In this document: one piece after another, positions 21,597 to 21,635 of the stretch | Layout of the letters: each line of letters starts with the position of its first letter | How positions within the stretch are numbered: position 1 is the stretch's first letter | Assembly: GCA_904501845.1 (NCBI GenBank) | Contig: CAJGCH010000019.1 | Location: 1 to 21,635, forward strand | Source of the DNA: an uncultured Bacillaceae bacterium | GTDB taxonomy: Bacteria; Bacillota; Bacilli; Bacillales; Pradoshiaceae | Reading direction: 5' to 3' | DNA: 21,635 nt | Position numbers and translations under genes: made by a program | The notes under the pieces: model-generated | The model's database searches: none | Seen by the model: the letters and a program-made list of their open reading frames with translations, nothing else | What the model was told of the DNA's origin: nothing

Positions 21597-21635
21597 ATGA
21601 CAGCCAAATATACCCCTAAAACCCGCGAACAAAAT
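21597..21635 (+). CDS. 5' end of an unidentified gene, cut by the window edge
   Basis: Thirteen codons are visible (MTAKYTPKTREQN) and remain open to the end of the window. An alternative ATG directly precedes at 21594. AAGGTG (21588-21593) is a ribosome binding site with short spacing, and an extended -10 promoter lies about 30 bases upstream. The gene is divergent from spoVS. The fragment is too short to assign a family. Confidence 0.5.
   Translation, partial: MTAKYTPKTREQN

Noticed and set aside
1..21635. CRISPR array, tRNA, rRNA, prophage or insertion sequence
   Set aside because: No regularly spaced direct repeats, clover-leaf sequences, transposase or integrase motifs were seen on reading both strands.

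Overview
The window looks like a chromosomal segment of an endospore-forming Bacillaceae (Firmicutes) species. The reasons are spoVS, the miaB-ricA (ymcB-ymcA) pair, a tdh-kbl operon, short B. subtilis-type signal peptidase I, strong AGGAGG ribosome binding sites, UUG starts and many short T-tailed hairpin terminators. No integrase, transposase, CRISPR array, tRNA or rRNA was seen. The content is mostly housekeeping and metabolism, and no obvious multi-gene defence or mobile system is present.

Layout, left to right. Positions 1-358 hold a palindromic repeat and the ppc terminator. ppc (PEP carboxylase, minus strand) fills 359-3109. A 450-bp regulatory gap follows, then a plus-strand group: a STAS/RsbR-like stress regulator whose 5' end carries an in-frame TAA, and an MFS exporter preceded by a perfect palindrome. 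A minus-strand TspO/MBR-like membrane protein diverges from a lemA-TPM (YdjH-like) membrane pair. From 8334 on almost everything is on the minus strand: a Gfo/Idh/MocA oxidoreductase, a cardiolipin synthase-like phospholipase D, the miaB-ricA operon, signal peptidase I, the tdh-kbl threonine-to-glycine operon, a sortase-fold protein lacking its catalytic His and Cys with a small membrane ORF upstream, a 2-oxoacid:ferredoxin oxidoreductase (korA-korB), an M19 dipeptidase and spoVS. A second large palindromic repeat lies at 21384-21505, and the first codons of a plus-strand gene reach the right edge.

Functional themes. ppc replenishes oxaloacetate, KorAB interconverts a 2-oxoacid and its acyl-CoA with ferredoxin, and Tdh-Kbl yields acetyl-CoA and glycine from threonine, so much of the window is central carbon and amino-acid metabolism. 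miaB, ricA and spoVS belong to RNA modification/processing and sporulation control. The RsbR-like protein, a sigma-B-like promoter before the TspO-like gene and an ECF-sigma-like promoter before lemA-TPM suggest stress-responsive envelope functions, but these promoter calls were made by eye.

Most unusual items: the catalytically degenerate sortase (Tyr for His, Asn for Cys, Arg kept), the interrupted RsbR-like reading frame, the palindrome over the MFS promoter, and the large palindromic repeats at both ends.
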